In this document: positions 7,711 through 16,632 of the stretch, one piece after another
Layout: every line of letters begins with the position of its first letter
How positions within the stretch are numbered: position 1 is the stretch's first letter
DNA from: Streptomyces gardneri
Lineage (GTDB): Bacteria > Actinomycetota > Actinomycetes > Streptomycetales > Streptomycetaceae
Reading direction: 5' to 3'
DNA length: 64,000 nucleotides
NCBI RefSeq assembly: GCF_006539185.1
Contig: NZ_BJMN01000049.1
Coordinates: 1 to 64,000, forward strand
Program-made: the position numbers and the translations under genes
The notes under the pieces: generated by a model
What the model was told of the DNA's origin: nothing
Seen by the model: the letters and a program-made list of their open reading frames with translations, nothing else
Databases searched by the model: none

Positions 7711-8355
7711 TCAGTCGGTGAGGCCGTGACGGACCGCCCAGAGGGCGGCCTGGGTGCGGTCTGCCAGGTCGAGTTTCATCAGGATGTTCGAGACGTGCGT
7801 CTTTACCGTCTTCTCGGAGAGGACGAGCGCGCGGGCGATCTCGCGGTTGGACCGGCCGTCCGCGATCAGGCCGAGGACCTCGCGCTCGCGCTCCGTGAGG
7901 GTCGAGCCCCGCCCCGTACCGCTCGGGGAGTCCTCCTGGCTGAGGAGCGCGTCGGCGACCTCCGGCTGGAGCAGGACGTGTCCCGCGTGGACGGAGCGGA
8001 TGGCGCCGGCCAGGGCGTCGGGGTCGATGTCCTTGTAGACGTATCCGGAGGCTCCGGCGCGGAGCGCGGGGACGACCGTGCGCTGCTCGGTGAAGCTGGT
8101 GACGATCAGGACCCTGGCCGGGTTGGCGAGCTCGCGGAGCTTCTTCAGCGCCTCGATGCCGTCGGTGCCGGGCATCTTCACGTCCATGAGGACCACGTCG
8201 GGGCGGAGCTCCTCGGCGCGGGCGACGCCCTCGGCGCCGTCGGAGGCCTCCCCCACCACTTCTATGTCGTCCTGCACCTCGAGGAAGGTGCGCAGGCCTC
8301 GGCGGACGACCTGGTGGTCGTCGACCAGCAGGACACGGATCGGCTTGTCAGCCAC
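7711..8355 (-). CDS. NarL/FixJ-family response regulator
   Basis: The 214-aa regulator has a receiver domain (about 5-120) with acidic pair D12-D13, phospho-acceptor D58 (LMDVKMPG) and the conserved K near residue 107, followed by a LuxR-type helix-turn-helix (about 148-205, LTEREREVLGLIADGRSNREIA). The GTG start lies inside the end of the upstream histidine kinase gene (8-bp overlap), so the pair is translationally coupled and is one two-component system. It sits next to chpE, but nothing in the sequence shows that it controls it. Confidence 0.92.
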   Translation of the reverse strand: MADKPIRVLLVDDHQVVRRGLRTFLEVQDDIEVVGEASDGAEGVARAEELRPDVVLMDVKMPGTDGIEALKKLRELANPARVLIVTSFTEQRTVVPALRAGASGYVYKDIDPDALAGAIRSVHAGHVLLQPEVADALLSQEDSPSGTGRGSTLTEREREVLGLIADGRSNREIARALVLSEKTVKTHVSNILMKLDLADRTQAALWAVRHGLTD

Positions 8356-9493
8356 CGGGAACCTCCATCTCGATCGTGGTGCCCTCGCCGGGGGCCGAGG
8401 TCACGGTGAGTCCGCCGCCGACGCCGCCCGCCCGGTCCCGCATGGAGACCAGGCCGAGGTGGCGCCCCGCGCTGCGGACCGTCCGCGGGTCGAAGCCCTT
8501 GCCGTCGTCGGTGACGGTGAGACGCGCGCCCGGGCCGCTGCGGGCGAGGGTGACGGTGACGAGCTCGGCCTCGGCGTGGCGCAGGGCGTTGTGCAGGGCC
8601 TCCTGGGCGACGCGGAGCACGGCCTCCTCCTGGGCCGCGGGCAGGGCCCTGATCCCCGGGCTCGCGAACGTGACCCGGGCCGTGTGCGCGCGGTCCATGA
8701 CCTGGATCTGGGTGCGCAGAGTGTGGACGAGGCCGTCCTCGTCGAGCGCCGCCGGGCGCAGCTCGACGACGGCCGCACGCAGCTCGTCGGCCGCCTCGGC
8801 CGCGAGTGCGGCGACCTGCTGGAGCTCGTCCTTGGCCCGGGCCGGGTCGCGGTCGACGAGGGCCGCCGCCGCCTGGGCGGTGAGCCGGAGCGAGAAGAGC
8901 TTCTGGCTCACGGCGTCGTGGAGCTCGTGGGCGAGGCGGGAGCGCTCCTCCGCGATGGTGAGCTCGCGGCTGCGCTCGTACAGCCGGGCGTTGGTGAGGG
9001 CGATGGCCGCGTGCTGGGCGAGGATCGAGAGCAGTTCCTCGTCCTCCGCCGTGAATCCGCAGCCGCCCTTCTCCTTCGGGCAGCGCTTGTTGGCGAGGAA
9101 GAGGGCGCCGAGGATCTCGTCGCCGTCCCTGACGGGGAGGCCGAGGAAGTCGGACATCTCGGGGTGGGCCGCGGGCCAGCCCTCGAAGCGGGGGTCCTCG
9201 CGGACGTCGGCGAGGCGCTCGGGCTCGGCCTTGTGGAGCATCGCGGCGAGGATGCCGTGCTGCCTCGGCAGCGGGCCGATCGCCTTCCACTGCTCGTCGC
9301 TGACGCCGTCGACCACGAACTGGGCGAAGCCGCCGTGGTCGTCCGGGACGCCGAGCGCCGCGTACTCGGCGTCGAGGAGTTCGCGGGCGGAGGCGACGAT
9401 CGTCTTGAGGACGTCGCGGACCTCCAGATGGCGGCTCATCGCGAGGAGGGCGGTGCTCACGGCGGCGAGGCCGGAGCTCGGTCGATGGCTCAT
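8348..9493 (-). CDS. GAF-domain sensor histidine kinase (HisKA_3/HATPase)
   Basis: The 381-aa kinase has a GAF sensory domain (about 18-172), a HisKA_3 dimerisation helix with phospho-acceptor H192 in LAHELHDAVSQ, and an HATPase domain with N-box EALHNALRHA and G-box DDGKGFD. There is no membrane helix, so it senses an intracellular signal. Two cysteines in KRCPKEKGGCGF near the end of the GAF domain may bind a cofactor or sense redox state; this is inference. I begin at ATG 9493 (MSHRPSSG), since the longer upstream frame is proline-rich and lacks family similarity. It overlaps the response regulator downstream. Confidence 0.9.
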   Translation of the reverse strand: MSHRPSSGLAAVSTALLAMSRHLEVRDVLKTIVASARELLDAEYAALGVPDDHGGFAQFVVDGVSDEQWKAIGPLPRQHGILAAMLHKAEPERLADVREDPRFEGWPAAHPEMSDFLGLPVRDGDEILGALFLANKRCPKEKGGCGFTAEDEELLSILAQHAAIALTNARLYERSRELTIAEERSRLAHELHDAVSQKLFSLRLTAQAAAALVDRDPARAKDELQQVAALAAEAADELRAAVVELRPAALDEDGLVHTLRTQIQVMDRAHTARVTFASPGIRALPAAQEEAVLRVAQEALHNALRHAEAELVTVTLARSGPGARLTVTDDGKGFDPRTVRSAGRHLGLVSMRDRAGGVGGGLTVTSAPGEGTTIEMEVPGG

Positions 9494-9699
9494 GTGTTCA
9501 CCGTACCGGCGGGGTGTGACCGTGCGTATCCGCCCGGGGACCGCGTGGGAGGGGGACTCGGGACCTAGGACCTTCGCCCTCGGCTGGCCGGACCTGGGAG
9601 GGAGGCGGCGGGGAGGGGCCGGGCCCGAGAGTGGTGCCGTCGGCGGCGGCGGGTGCCGGACGCCGCGAGTGCTCACGCATACATAAGGGGATGGGTGTC

Positions 9700-10401
9700 A
9701 TGGCTGTCGCGATCGTGACGGGGGCGTCGAAGGGGCTCGGCAGGGCACTGGCGCACGCGCTGGCCGGACGGGGCTGGGACCTCGTCCTGAACGCCCGGAC
9801 GGCGGGGGCGCTGGAAGAGAGCGCGGCGGCGGTCCGTGCCGCGCACGGCACGCGGGTGGTGGCGCTGCCCGGAGACGTGGGGGACGCGACGCACCGGCGG
9901 GAGCTGGTGGCCGCGGCCGGGGGGCTGGGCGGGCTCGATCTGCTGGTGAACAACGCGGGCGTGCTCGGCGCCGCGCCGCTCCCCCGGCTCGAGGACCAGC
10001 CGCTGGACGGTCTGCGGGCCGCGCTGGAGACGAACGTGGTGGCGGTCCTCGGCCTCGTACAGGAGAGCCTGCCGCTGCTGCGGGCGAGCGGCGCGGGGAC
10101 GGTGATCGCGCTCAGTTCGGAGGCCGCGGCGGTGCCGTACGCGACATGGGGCGGGTACGGGGCGTCGAAGGCCGCGGTCGACCTGCTGGCGGCGGTGCTG
10201 GCCGTGGAGGAGCCGGAGCTGCGGGTGTGGGCGGTGGACCCGGGTGACATGGAGACGGATCTGTACGCGGCGGCGGTGCCGGAGGGGATCGGTACGCGGC
10301 CTGGTCCGGAGTCCGTGGTGCCGGGCTTCCTCCACCTGCTCGACCGACGGCCGGCCAGTGGGCGGTACGTGGCGCCGGAGCTCGCCGGGGCCGTGGAGTG
10401 A
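9700..10401 (+). CDS. Short-chain dehydrogenase/reductase
   Basis: The 233-aa SDR has the cofactor motif TGASKGLG near the N-terminus, NNAG (LLVNNAGVLG), and catalytic Ser-Tyr-Lys in SSEAAAVPYATWGGYGASK. The substrate cannot be told. Two ATGs compete: 9691 directly abuts AAGGGG (no spacing) while 9700 has a 9-nt spacing, so 9700 (MAVAIVTG) is preferred. It is divergent from the histidine kinase and followed by a small hairpin at 10443-10458. Confidence 0.88.
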   Translation: MAVAIVTGASKGLGRALAHALAGRGWDLVLNARTAGALEESAAAVRAAHGTRVVALPGDVGDATHRRELVAAAGGLGGLDLLVNNAGVLGAAPLPRLEDQPLDGLRAALETNVVAVLGLVQESLPLLRASGAGTVIALSSEAAAVPYATWGGYGASKAAVDLLAAVLAVEEPELRVWAVDPGDMETDLYAAAVPEGIGTRPGPESVVPGFLHLLDRRPASGRYVAPELAGAVE

Positions 10402-10442
10402 GGGCCGGGGGCGCCTCTGGTACGAGTCCGGGGGCGTCCTTC

Positions 10443-10458
10443 TCCTCCTTCGGGAGGA
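10443..10458 (+). terminator. Small TTCG hairpin after SDR gene
   Basis: Six-base arms (10443-10448, 10453-10458) close a TTCG tetraloop about 40 bases past the SDR stop. There is no T-run, so termination strength is uncertain. Confidence 0.4.
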
Positions 10459-10666
10459 CCCGCCTCACCGTCTGCATTGCTTCCGCAACGCGCGGTGAGT
10501 TCGTTACGTGCCCGATGTGAGCCCGCGCATAGGACCCACATCACTTACGAAGCCCCCTAGTGGACGCCAGGAGGCCAGATAGACGCGGAGGAACCTGGCC
10601 ACAACGGGCGTTCCGTGGCCTGTGCACAAGCCCCTGATCCACTACCCGGGATCGTACGTCACACCT

Positions 10667-10695
10667 TTGCCACACGATTTTGCTGCCGCTAAGAA
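10667..10695 (+). promoter_or_regulatory. Sigma-70-type promoter of the lytic transglycosylase gene
   Basis: TTGCCA (10667-10672) and TAAGAA (10690-10695) are spaced by exactly 17 bases. Transcription would start near 10702, giving a leader of about 70 nt before ATG 10772. Confidence 0.55.
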
Positions 10696-10771
10696 TTGCC
10701 CTCGTCGCCGCCGAGCAGGCGCAGCGCCGCCCCGGCGAGCGACCCCCCAGCGATTCGAAGAGGTAGTCCTG

Positions 10772-11575
10772 ATGTCTGCGAACACTCCCGGCCACAGTCG
10801 TGGTCTGAAGAAGACCCACAAGGCCACGATCGCCGGCGTCGCCGCTCTGAGCGCCGCAGCTCTCACCCTCTCCCTCGTACAGGGCAACGGCGGCTCCACC
10901 GAGACCGAGCCCCAGGCCCTCTCCGGTACGCAGCAGGTCGCGTGGTCGTACAACGCCGCCAGCCCGCAGGCGAAGGCGCTGGCCGCCAGCGTCACCGAGC
11001 AGCAGACCACCATCGGCCTGAAGGCCAAGCAGGAGGCCGCCGCGAAGGCGAAGGCGGACGCCAAGGCGAAGGCCGACGCACAGGCCGCTGCCAAGGCCAA
11101 GGCCGCCGCCAAGGCGAAGGCCGACGCACAGGCCGCCGCCAACGCCAAGGCCGCCGCGAAGGCGAAGGCCGCGGCCAAGGCCAAGGCGGACGCGAAGAAG
11201 CGCGCCGCGGAGAAGGCGGCCGCGAGCCGTTCCGTCGCCCGTACCCCGGTCTTCGCGAACAACCTCGACGGCTGGATCCGCGAGGCGCTGTTCATCATGG
11301 ACAAGCACAACATCCCGGGCACGTACAACGGCCTGCACAAGAACATCATGCGTGAGTCCAGCGGCAACCCGCGGGCCATCAACAACTGGGACATCAACGC
11401 CATCAACGGCGTCCCGTCGAAGGGCCTGCTGCAGGTCATCTACCCGACCTTCAAGGCCTACCACATCCCGGGCACCAAGTTCGATCAGTACGACCCGGTC
11501 GCCAACCTGGTCGCCGCCGCCAACTACGCGGCCGACCGCTACGGCTCGATCGACAACGTCAACAGCGCGTACTGA
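10772..11575 (+). CDS. Secreted lytic transglycosylase (SLT domain) with Ala/Lys-rich linker
   Basis: The 267-aa protein has an N-terminal signal or anchor segment (about residues 15-42), then a long low-complexity Ala/Lys/Asp linker (about 88-152) made of repeated AKAKADA/QAAAKAKAA units. An SLT-type muramidase domain follows (about 160-267) with the family's catalytic-Glu motif in NIMRESSGNPRAINNWD and the GLLQVIYPTFKAYH block. It cleaves peptidoglycan glycan strands outside the cell. The basic helical linker probably spans or binds the wall polymers. It starts at ATG 10772 after GAAGAGG and ends before a very strong terminator. Confidence 0.88.
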   Translation: MSANTPGHSRGLKKTHKATIAGVAALSAAALTLSLVQGNGGSTETEPQALSGTQQVAWSYNAASPQAKALAASVTEQQTTIGLKAKQEAAAKAKADAKAKADAQAAAKAKAAAKAKADAQAAANAKAAAKAKAAAKAKADAKKRAAEKAAASRSVARTPVFANNLDGWIREALFIMDKHNIPGTYNGLHKNIMRESSGNPRAINNWDINAINGVPSKGLLQVIYPTFKAYHIPGTKFDQYDPVANLVAAANYAADRYGSIDNVNSAY

Positions 11576-11595
11576 TCGCACTCGGTCCGCTGTTG

Positions 11596-11642
11596 TACGC
11601 CGAAGGGCGGCACCCCTCCGCGGGGTGCCGCCCTTCGGCGTA
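11596..11642. terminator. Strong bidirectional terminator
   Basis: A perfect 21-base stem (11596-11616 with 11622-11642) closes a 5-base loop between the convergent transglycosylase and FHA-ABC genes. It is the longest perfect stem noticed in the window. Confidence 0.85.
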
Positions 11643-11655
11643 CTGGCGTGCATGA

Positions 11656-14220
11656 CTACTTGCGCATGACCTCGGGCTCGTGGCGGCGCAGCAGCCGCGC
11701 CACGACGACGCAGCAGACGACCGCCATCAGGAGCTGGATGCCGAGGTCCAGGCTCCACTGGCCGACCGTGTGCTCCCACAGGGGGTCGGTGTCGGTGGGG
11801 TTCTTGTGGTCCCACGGCGGCATGAGGCGGGCCAGGTCGAGGGTGGTGCCGGCGCCGGCGATGCCCCAGCGGGAGGGCATCAGCCAGGCGAACTGCTCCA
11901 GGCCGGGCGAGCCGTACACCTGGAAGAGGATGCCGGTGAACACGACCTGGATGATCGCGAACATGACGAGGAGCGGCATGGTCTTCTCGGCGGTCTTCAC
12001 GAGCGCGGAGATGACCAGGCCGAACATCATCGAGGTGAGGCCGAGGGCGATCACCTGGATGCAGAGCTCGACGGCCGGGGGCATGAAGAGGCCCTCCGCC
12101 GGCAGTGCGCGGGTGGAGAAGCCGATGCCGCAGATGATGACGCCCTGGAAGGCCGTGATGAGGCCGAGGACGATCACCTTGGACATCAGGTACGCCGAGC
12201 GGGAGAGGCCGGTGGCGCGCTCCCTCTCGTAGATGACCCGCTCCTTGATCAGTTCACGGACCGAGTTGGCGGCGCCGCTGAAGCACATGCCGACCGCGAG
12301 GATCAGCATGATCGTGCCCGCGTCGCCGTTGAAGCGGGACGGCGGCGTCGGCGAGCCGAGGCCGAAGTCCGCCGGGATGACGACCGAGACCGCGCCGAGG
12401 ACGGCCGGCAGGATCACCATCAGGCCCAGGAAGCCCTTGTCGGAGGCGATCACCGAGACGTAGCGGCGGATCAGCGTCCACAGCTGGGAGCCCCAGCCCT
12501 GCGGCTTCGGCGGGCGGGCCATCGCCTGCTGCGGCATCTGGACGGGCTGCGCGGCGACGGCGTCGATGTCCGCGGCGTACATCTGGTAGTGCTGCGAGCC
12601 CTTCCAGCGGCCCGCCCAGTCGTAGTCGCGGTAGTTCTCGAAGGCGGAGAAGACGTCGGCCCAGGTGGAGTAGCCGAAGAAGTTCAGCGCCTCCTCCGGC
12701 GGGCCGAAGTACGCCACCGAGCCACCGGGCGCCATGACGAGCAGCTTGTCGCAGAGGCCGAGCTCGGCCACCGAGTGGGTGACGACGAGGACCGTGCGGC
12801 CGTCGTCGGCGAGGCCGCGCAGCAGCTGCATGACATCGCGGTCCATGCCCGGGTCGAGGCCGGAGGTCGGCTCGTCCAGGAAGATCAGCGACGGCTTGGT
12901 GAGGAGCTCCAGGGCGACGGAGACACGCTTGCGCTGGCCACCGGAGAGGGAGGTGACCTTCTTCTCCTTGTGGATGTCGAGCTTGAGCTCGCGCAGGACC
13001 TCGTCGATACGGGCCTCGCGCTCGGCCGTGGCCGTGTCGCCGGGGAAGCGGAGCTTGGCCGCGTAGCGGAGCGCCTTCACGACGGTCAGCTCCTTGTGCA
13101 GGATGTCGTCCTGCGGGACCAGACCGATGCGCTGGCGCAGCTCGGCGAACTGCTTGTAGAGGCTTCGGTTGTCGTAGAGGACGTCGCCCTCGTTGGCCGG
13201 GCGGTAGCCGGTCAGCGCCTTGAGCAGCGTGGACTTTCCGGAGCCGGACGGGCCGATGACACCGATCAGCGACTTCTCCGGGACGCCGAAGGTGACGTCG
13301 CGGAGGATCTGCTTGCCGCCGTCGACCGTGACCGTGAGGTGGCGGGCCGAGAAGGAGACGGAGCCGGTGTCGACGAACTCCTCGAGCTGGCCGCCGACGA
13401 TGCGGAACGTCGAGTGGCCGACGCCGACGATGTCCTGCGGGCCGAGGACGGCCGAGCCGCCCTTCGGGATCGGCTGGCCGTTGACGTACGTGCCGTTGTG
13501 CGAGCCGAGGTCGCGGATCTCGAAGCGGCCGTCGGGCGTCGCGTGGAAGTCGGCGTGGTGCCGCGAGACCTGGAGGTCGGAGACGACCAGCTCGTTCTCG
13601 AGGGCACGGCCGATGCGCATGACGTGGCCGAGGTTGAGCGCGTGGAACGTGGTGGGGCTGCGGTCGGCATAGGCCGACGACGCCCCCGCGGCGGCGCCGG
13701 GGTGACCGTGCCCCTGCTGACCGTGGGCGCCCTGCGGGCCGCCCTGCTGGTGCGGCACCTGCGGCTGCGCCGGCTGCTGGGCCTGCTGCTGCCAGCCCGC
13801 CTGCTGCGGGGCCTGGTGCTGCGGCGGAGCCTGGTGCGTCGCCCAGTCGGCCTGGGCGGCGGCCTGCGCCGCGGCGGGCTGGGCCGCCTGCGCGTGGGCC
13901 TGGTGCGCGGCCTGGGCTCCGGCGGCGAGATTCAGCCGGGGGCCGTCGGTCGCGTTGCCGAGGTTGACGGCCGATCCGGGACCGATCTCCATCTGGTGGA
14001 TCCGCTGCCCCTGGACGAACGTGCCGTTCGTGGAGCCGTGGTCCTCGATGACCCAACTCCGACCGCCCCAGCTGATGGTGGCGTGCCGCCACGAGACCCT
14101 TGCATCGTCGATGACCAGGTCGCCCTGGGGGTCCCTGCCCAGGGTGTACGACCGGGACGGATCGAGCGTCCAGGTCCTGCCGTTCAATTCCAGTACGAGT
14201 TCTGGCACTCCGAGCCCCAC
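11656..14220 (-). CDS. FHA-FHA-ABC ATPase-permease fusion transporter
   Basis: The ~854-aa protein joins two FHA domains (about residues 20-95 and 205-275) to a complete ABCG-like half-transporter. The ATPase has Walker A GPSGSGKST, signature LSGGQRKR and Walker B LIFLDEPTSGLDPG. A C-terminal ABC-2-type membrane part has about six helices (residues ~640-845). The FHA domains read phosphothreonine, so the transporter is likely controlled by Ser/Thr kinases. An Ala/Gln/His/Pro-rich linker (about 100-195) separates the two FHA domains. GTG 14220 or GTG 14208 may be the start; the upstream frame is not family-like. It is divergent from serB. Confidence 0.87.
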   Translation of the reverse strand: MGLGVPELVLELNGRTWTLDPSRSYTLGRDPQGDLVIDDARVSWRHATISWGGRSWVIEDHGSTNGTFVQGQRIHQMEIGPGSAVNLGNATDGPRLNLAAGAQAAHQAHAQAAQPAAAQAAAQADWATHQAPPQHQAPQQAGWQQQAQQPAQPQVPHQQGGPQGAHGQQGHGHPGAAAGASSAYADRSPTTFHALNLGHVMRIGRALENELVVSDLQVSRHHADFHATPDGRFEIRDLGSHNGTYVNGQPIPKGGSAVLGPQDIVGVGHSTFRIVGGQLEEFVDTGSVSFSARHLTVTVDGGKQILRDVTFGVPEKSLIGVIGPSGSGKSTLLKALTGYRPANEGDVLYDNRSLYKQFAELRQRIGLVPQDDILHKELTVVKALRYAAKLRFPGDTATAEREARIDEVLRELKLDIHKEKKVTSLSGGQRKRVSVALELLTKPSLIFLDEPTSGLDPGMDRDVMQLLRGLADDGRTVLVVTHSVAELGLCDKLLVMAPGGSVAYFGPPEEALNFFGYSTWADVFSAFENYRDYDWAGRWKGSQHYQMYAADIDAVAAQPVQMPQQAMARPPKPQGWGSQLWTLIRRYVSVIASDKGFLGLMVILPAVLGAVSVVIPADFGLGSPTPPSRFNGDAGTIMLILAVGMCFSGAANSVRELIKERVIYERERATGLSRSAYLMSKVIVLGLITAFQGVIICGIGFSTRALPAEGLFMPPAVELCIQVIALGLTSMMFGLVISALVKTAEKTMPLLVMFAIIQVVFTGILFQVYGSPGLEQFAWLMPSRWGIAGAGTTLDLARLMPPWDHKNPTDTDPLWEHTVGQWSLDLGIQLLMAVVCCVVVARLLRRHEPEVMRK

Positions 14221-14417
14221 TACTTGTCCCCCGATGTACCCCCGCGTTCGGGAGTCCAGGGATGGCGAATCATCCTGGGGAACTATTTCAGGCCCGGTCC
14301 CGTCTCGGGAAGTCGGGCCGTGTGAAGACCTTCGAGGCAAGCCGTCGACCACTCGGGTGTCCGCTGGGCGGGACGGGGGGTCAGGTGGCACGCGGTGCCC
14401 GATACGGTGGAACCACC

Positions 14418-15632
14418 ATGAGCGCATCGCAGACCTCAGACGTTCCCACCCTTCTCGTCAAGATCTTCGGCAAGGACCGTCCCGGGATCACCGCCGGACT
14501 CTTCGACACCCTCGCCGCCTACTCCGTCGACGTCGTGGACATCGAGCAGGTCGTCTCCCGCGGCCGGCTCGTCCTGTGCGCGCTCGTCACCGAGCCGACC
14601 GTCGCCTCGCAGGGCGAGCTGCGGGCGACGATCCACAGCTGGGCCGAGTCCCTGAAGCTCCAGGCCGAGATCATCTCCGGTACGGGTGACAACCGGCCGC
14701 GCGGTGAGGGGCGCTCGCACGTCACCGTGCTCGGCAACCCGCTCACCGCGGAGCAGACGGCGGCCATAGCGGCCAGGATCGCGGAGTCGGGCGGCAACAT
14801 CGACCGTATCTTCCGCCTCGCGAAGTATCCGGTGACGGCCGTGGAGTTCGCCGTCTCGGGCTGCGAGACCGAGCCGCTGCGGACCGCGCTCGCGACCGAG
14901 GCCCACACCATCGGGGTCGACGTGGCCGTGGTCTCCGCCGGGCTGCACCGGCGGGCCCAGCGGCTCGTCGTCATGGACGTCGACTCGACCCTGATCCAGG
15001 ACGAGGTCATCGAGCTCTTCGCGGCGCACGCGGGGTGCGAGGACAAGGTCGCCGAGGTGACGGCGGCCGCCATGCGCGGCGAGCTGGACTTCGAGCAGTC
15101 CCTGCACGCGCGGGTGGAGCTGCTCGCCGGTCTCGACGCCTCGGTGGTCGACAAGGTCCGCGCGGAGGTGCGGCTGACGCCGGGGGCCCGGACCCTGATC
15201 CGTACGCTCAAGCGGCTCGGCTACCAGGTGGGTGTCGTCTCCGGCGGGTTCACGCAGGTCACCGACGATCTGAAGGAGCGGCTCGGGCTCGACTTCGCCT
15301 CGGCCAACACGCTGGAGATCGTGGACGGCAAGCTCACCGGTCGGGTGACCGGCGAGATCGTGGACCGGGCGGGCAAGGCGCGGCTGCTGCGCCGGTTCGC
15401 CACGGAGGCGGGTGTGCCGCTGGCGCAGACCGTGGCCATCGGCGACGGGGCCAACGACCTGGACATGCTGAACGCGGCGGGCCTCGGGGTGGCGTTCAAC
15501 GCCAAGCCGGTGGTGCGCCGGGCCGCGGACACGGCGGTGAACGTGCCGTTCCTGGACACCGTGCTCTATCTGCTGGGGATCACCCGCGAGGAGGTCGAGG
15601 TCGCCGACGGCGGCGAGGACCTGTTGCACTGA
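14418..15632 (+). CDS. serB: Phosphoserine phosphatase SerB (ACT + HAD)
   Basis: SerB makes L-serine from O-phosphoserine, the last step of serine synthesis. The 404-aa protein has N-terminal ACT-type domains (about 10-170, LVKIFGKDRPGITAG) and a HAD phosphatase domain with nucleophile D187 and acid D189 in VMDVDSTLIQDE, the SGGF motif and the GDGANDLDML motif. ATG 14418 lacks a clear ribosome site; TACGGT at 14403-14408 could be a -10 box giving a very short leader. It is divergent from the FHA-ABC gene and convergent with the SixA-like gene. Confidence 0.93.
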   Translation: MSASQTSDVPTLLVKIFGKDRPGITAGLFDTLAAYSVDVVDIEQVVSRGRLVLCALVTEPTVASQGELRATIHSWAESLKLQAEIISGTGDNRPRGEGRSHVTVLGNPLTAEQTAAIAARIAESGGNIDRIFRLAKYPVTAVEFAVSGCETEPLRTALATEAHTIGVDVAVVSAGLHRRAQRLVVMDVDSTLIQDEVIELFAAHAGCEDKVAEVTAAAMRGELDFEQSLHARVELLAGLDASVVDKVRAEVRLTPGARTLIRTLKRLGYQVGVVSGGFTQVTDDLKERLGLDFASANTLEIVDGKLTGRVTGEIVDRAGKARLLRRFATEAGVPLAQTVAIGDGANDLDMLNAAGLGVAFNAKPVVRRAADTAVNVPFLDTVLYLLGITREEVEVADGGEDLLH

Positions 15633-15650
15633 GCCATCGGTTCGCCCGTA

Positions 15651-15693
15651 CGGAAAAGGGCCCGGTCGTCGTCGGACGGCCGGGCCCTTTCCG
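15651..15693. terminator. Bidirectional terminator between serB and SixA-like gene
   Basis: The inverted repeat pairs 15651-15665 with 15680-15693 (one A bulged) around a 14-base loop in the convergent gap. The arms end in A-run and T-run on the two sides. Confidence 0.75.
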
Positions 15694-15718
15694 TCGTACG
15701 GAGCGGGGCTGTGGCCCG

Positions 15719-16237
15719 TCAGGCGTGCGGGGCCCAGAAGTGCGCGAGCCGTGCGACGCCGAGCTCGACCGACTTCCAGGAGCCGTTGAAGGTGAGGACG
15801 GCGAACGCGGAGGTCGGGAAGCCGCTGCGGTTCATGCGTGACTGGGCGTCTCCCTCGGCCTCGCCCGCGAGGGCGTCGGCGAGGGCGTGCATCCCGGGGT
15901 TGTGGCCGATGAGGAGGAGGTCGTCGACGTCTTCCGGGGTCTCGTTGAGCAGGGCGATGAGCTCGCCGAGCGAGGCCTCGTACAGCCGCTCCTCGTACAC
16001 GGTCCTGGGGCGCTCGGGCAGTTCGTGCACGGCGAGCTTCCAGGTCTCCCTGGTTCTGAGGGCGGTCGAGCAGAGGGCCAGATCGAAGCCGATGCCGGTC
16101 TCGGCGAGCCTGCGGCCCACGACGGGGGCGTCCGCGCGGCCTCGATCGGCGAGGGGGCGCTCGTGGTCGGACTCCTGGTTCCAGTCTGCCTTCGCGTGGC
16201 GGAGCAGCGCGATCCTGCGGGGTGTATCGACGCTCAT
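15719..16237 (-). CDS. SixA-type histidine phosphatase
   Basis: The 172-aa protein is a small histidine-phosphatase superfamily member. The RHG-type motif is LLRHAKADW near the N-terminus and the second catalytic His is in LLLIGHNPGMH. SixA relatives dephosphorylate phosphohistidine in phosphotransfer proteins; other members act on small phosphate esters, so the substrate is unknown. ATG 16237 gives the expected MSVDTPRRIALLRHAK start. It lies convergent to serB. Confidence 0.88.
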   Translation of the reverse strand: MSVDTPRRIALLRHAKADWNQESDHERPLADRGRADAPVVGRRLAETGIGFDLALCSTALRTRETWKLAVHELPERPRTVYEERLYEASLGELIALLNETPEDVDDLLLIGHNPGMHALADALAGEAEGDAQSRMNRSGFPTSAFAVLTFNGSWKSVELGVARLAHFWAPHA

Positions 16238-16272
16238 GGTCAACAGCTTCGCACGGAACGGCTTTCGGTGAC

Positions 16273-16476
16273 TCAGGGAGCGAGCGTTTGCTGGAGCTGC
16301 ACCAGGACCCGTCCGACCCCCGGGTCGTCGGCGGTCGCCTGCGCCCCACCCGGCCCCGCTATGAGCAGGAGGAGGGCGACGAACGCGGCCACGGGAAGGG
16401 CGAGCGCCCACCAGGGCAGCCGGGTGTCGACGCGGGTCGGCATGGGCCGGGTGCTGGTGTCCGTACGGGCCGACAT
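16273..16476 (-). CDS. Small single-pass membrane protein
   Basis: The 67-aa protein has one hydrophobic helix (about residues 20-40, WWALALPVAAFVALLLLI) with an N-terminal basic, Thr/Arg-rich tail that should be cytoplasmic, and a short outer part. I do not recognise the family; similar proteins are common in Streptomyces. ATG 16476 has CGGAGG 5-6 nt upstream, while a longer TTG start at 16533 has none, so the short form is chosen. It is followed after 35 bp by the SixA-like gene. Confidence 0.7.
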   Translation of the reverse strand: MSARTDTSTRPMPTRVDTRLPWWALALPVAAFVALLLLIAGPGGAQATADDPGVGRVLVQLQQTLAP

Positions 16477-16632
16477 GGCCGCCTCCGAAGGGTGGGAGAA
16501 CCGTGCGCCGTCGTCTCCGACGGTTGTCTCCAACCTACGGACCGGGCGACCGCCGGCCCATCAGGTGATCCACCCACTTCACCCTGACACTCTCCCCCTA
16601 GGGGATGCGGGGGTTTTCCCCACCCCCGGGGA

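Larger units (their letters stand above)
10402..10771 (+). other. 370-bp intergenic region with transglycosylase promoter
   Basis: This gap holds a small TTCG-tetraloop hairpin (10443-10458) after the SDR gene and several possible stems in 10500-10640, including imperfect GGCCAC/GTGGCC arms near 10600-10620. A good promoter lies at 10667-10695. I looked for the c-di-AMP (ydaO) riboswitch often found before Streptomyces cell-wall hydrolases and did not find its conserved blocks. Confidence 0.45.

Noticed and set aside
10402..10771. c-di-AMP (ydaO) riboswitch before the lytic transglycosylase
   Set aside because: Cell-wall hydrolase leaders in Streptomyces often carry it, but the conserved GGGGTGAATC-type and GGGGACCCA-type blocks are absent, and the best promoter leaves only ~70 nt of leader.
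11680..14325. Very long plus-strand open frame (~880 codons) opposite the FHA-ABC gene
   Set aside because: Shadow of the real gene: high-GC third-position bias keeps antisense frames open. The translation is Arg/Gly/Ala/Asp-rich with no domain.
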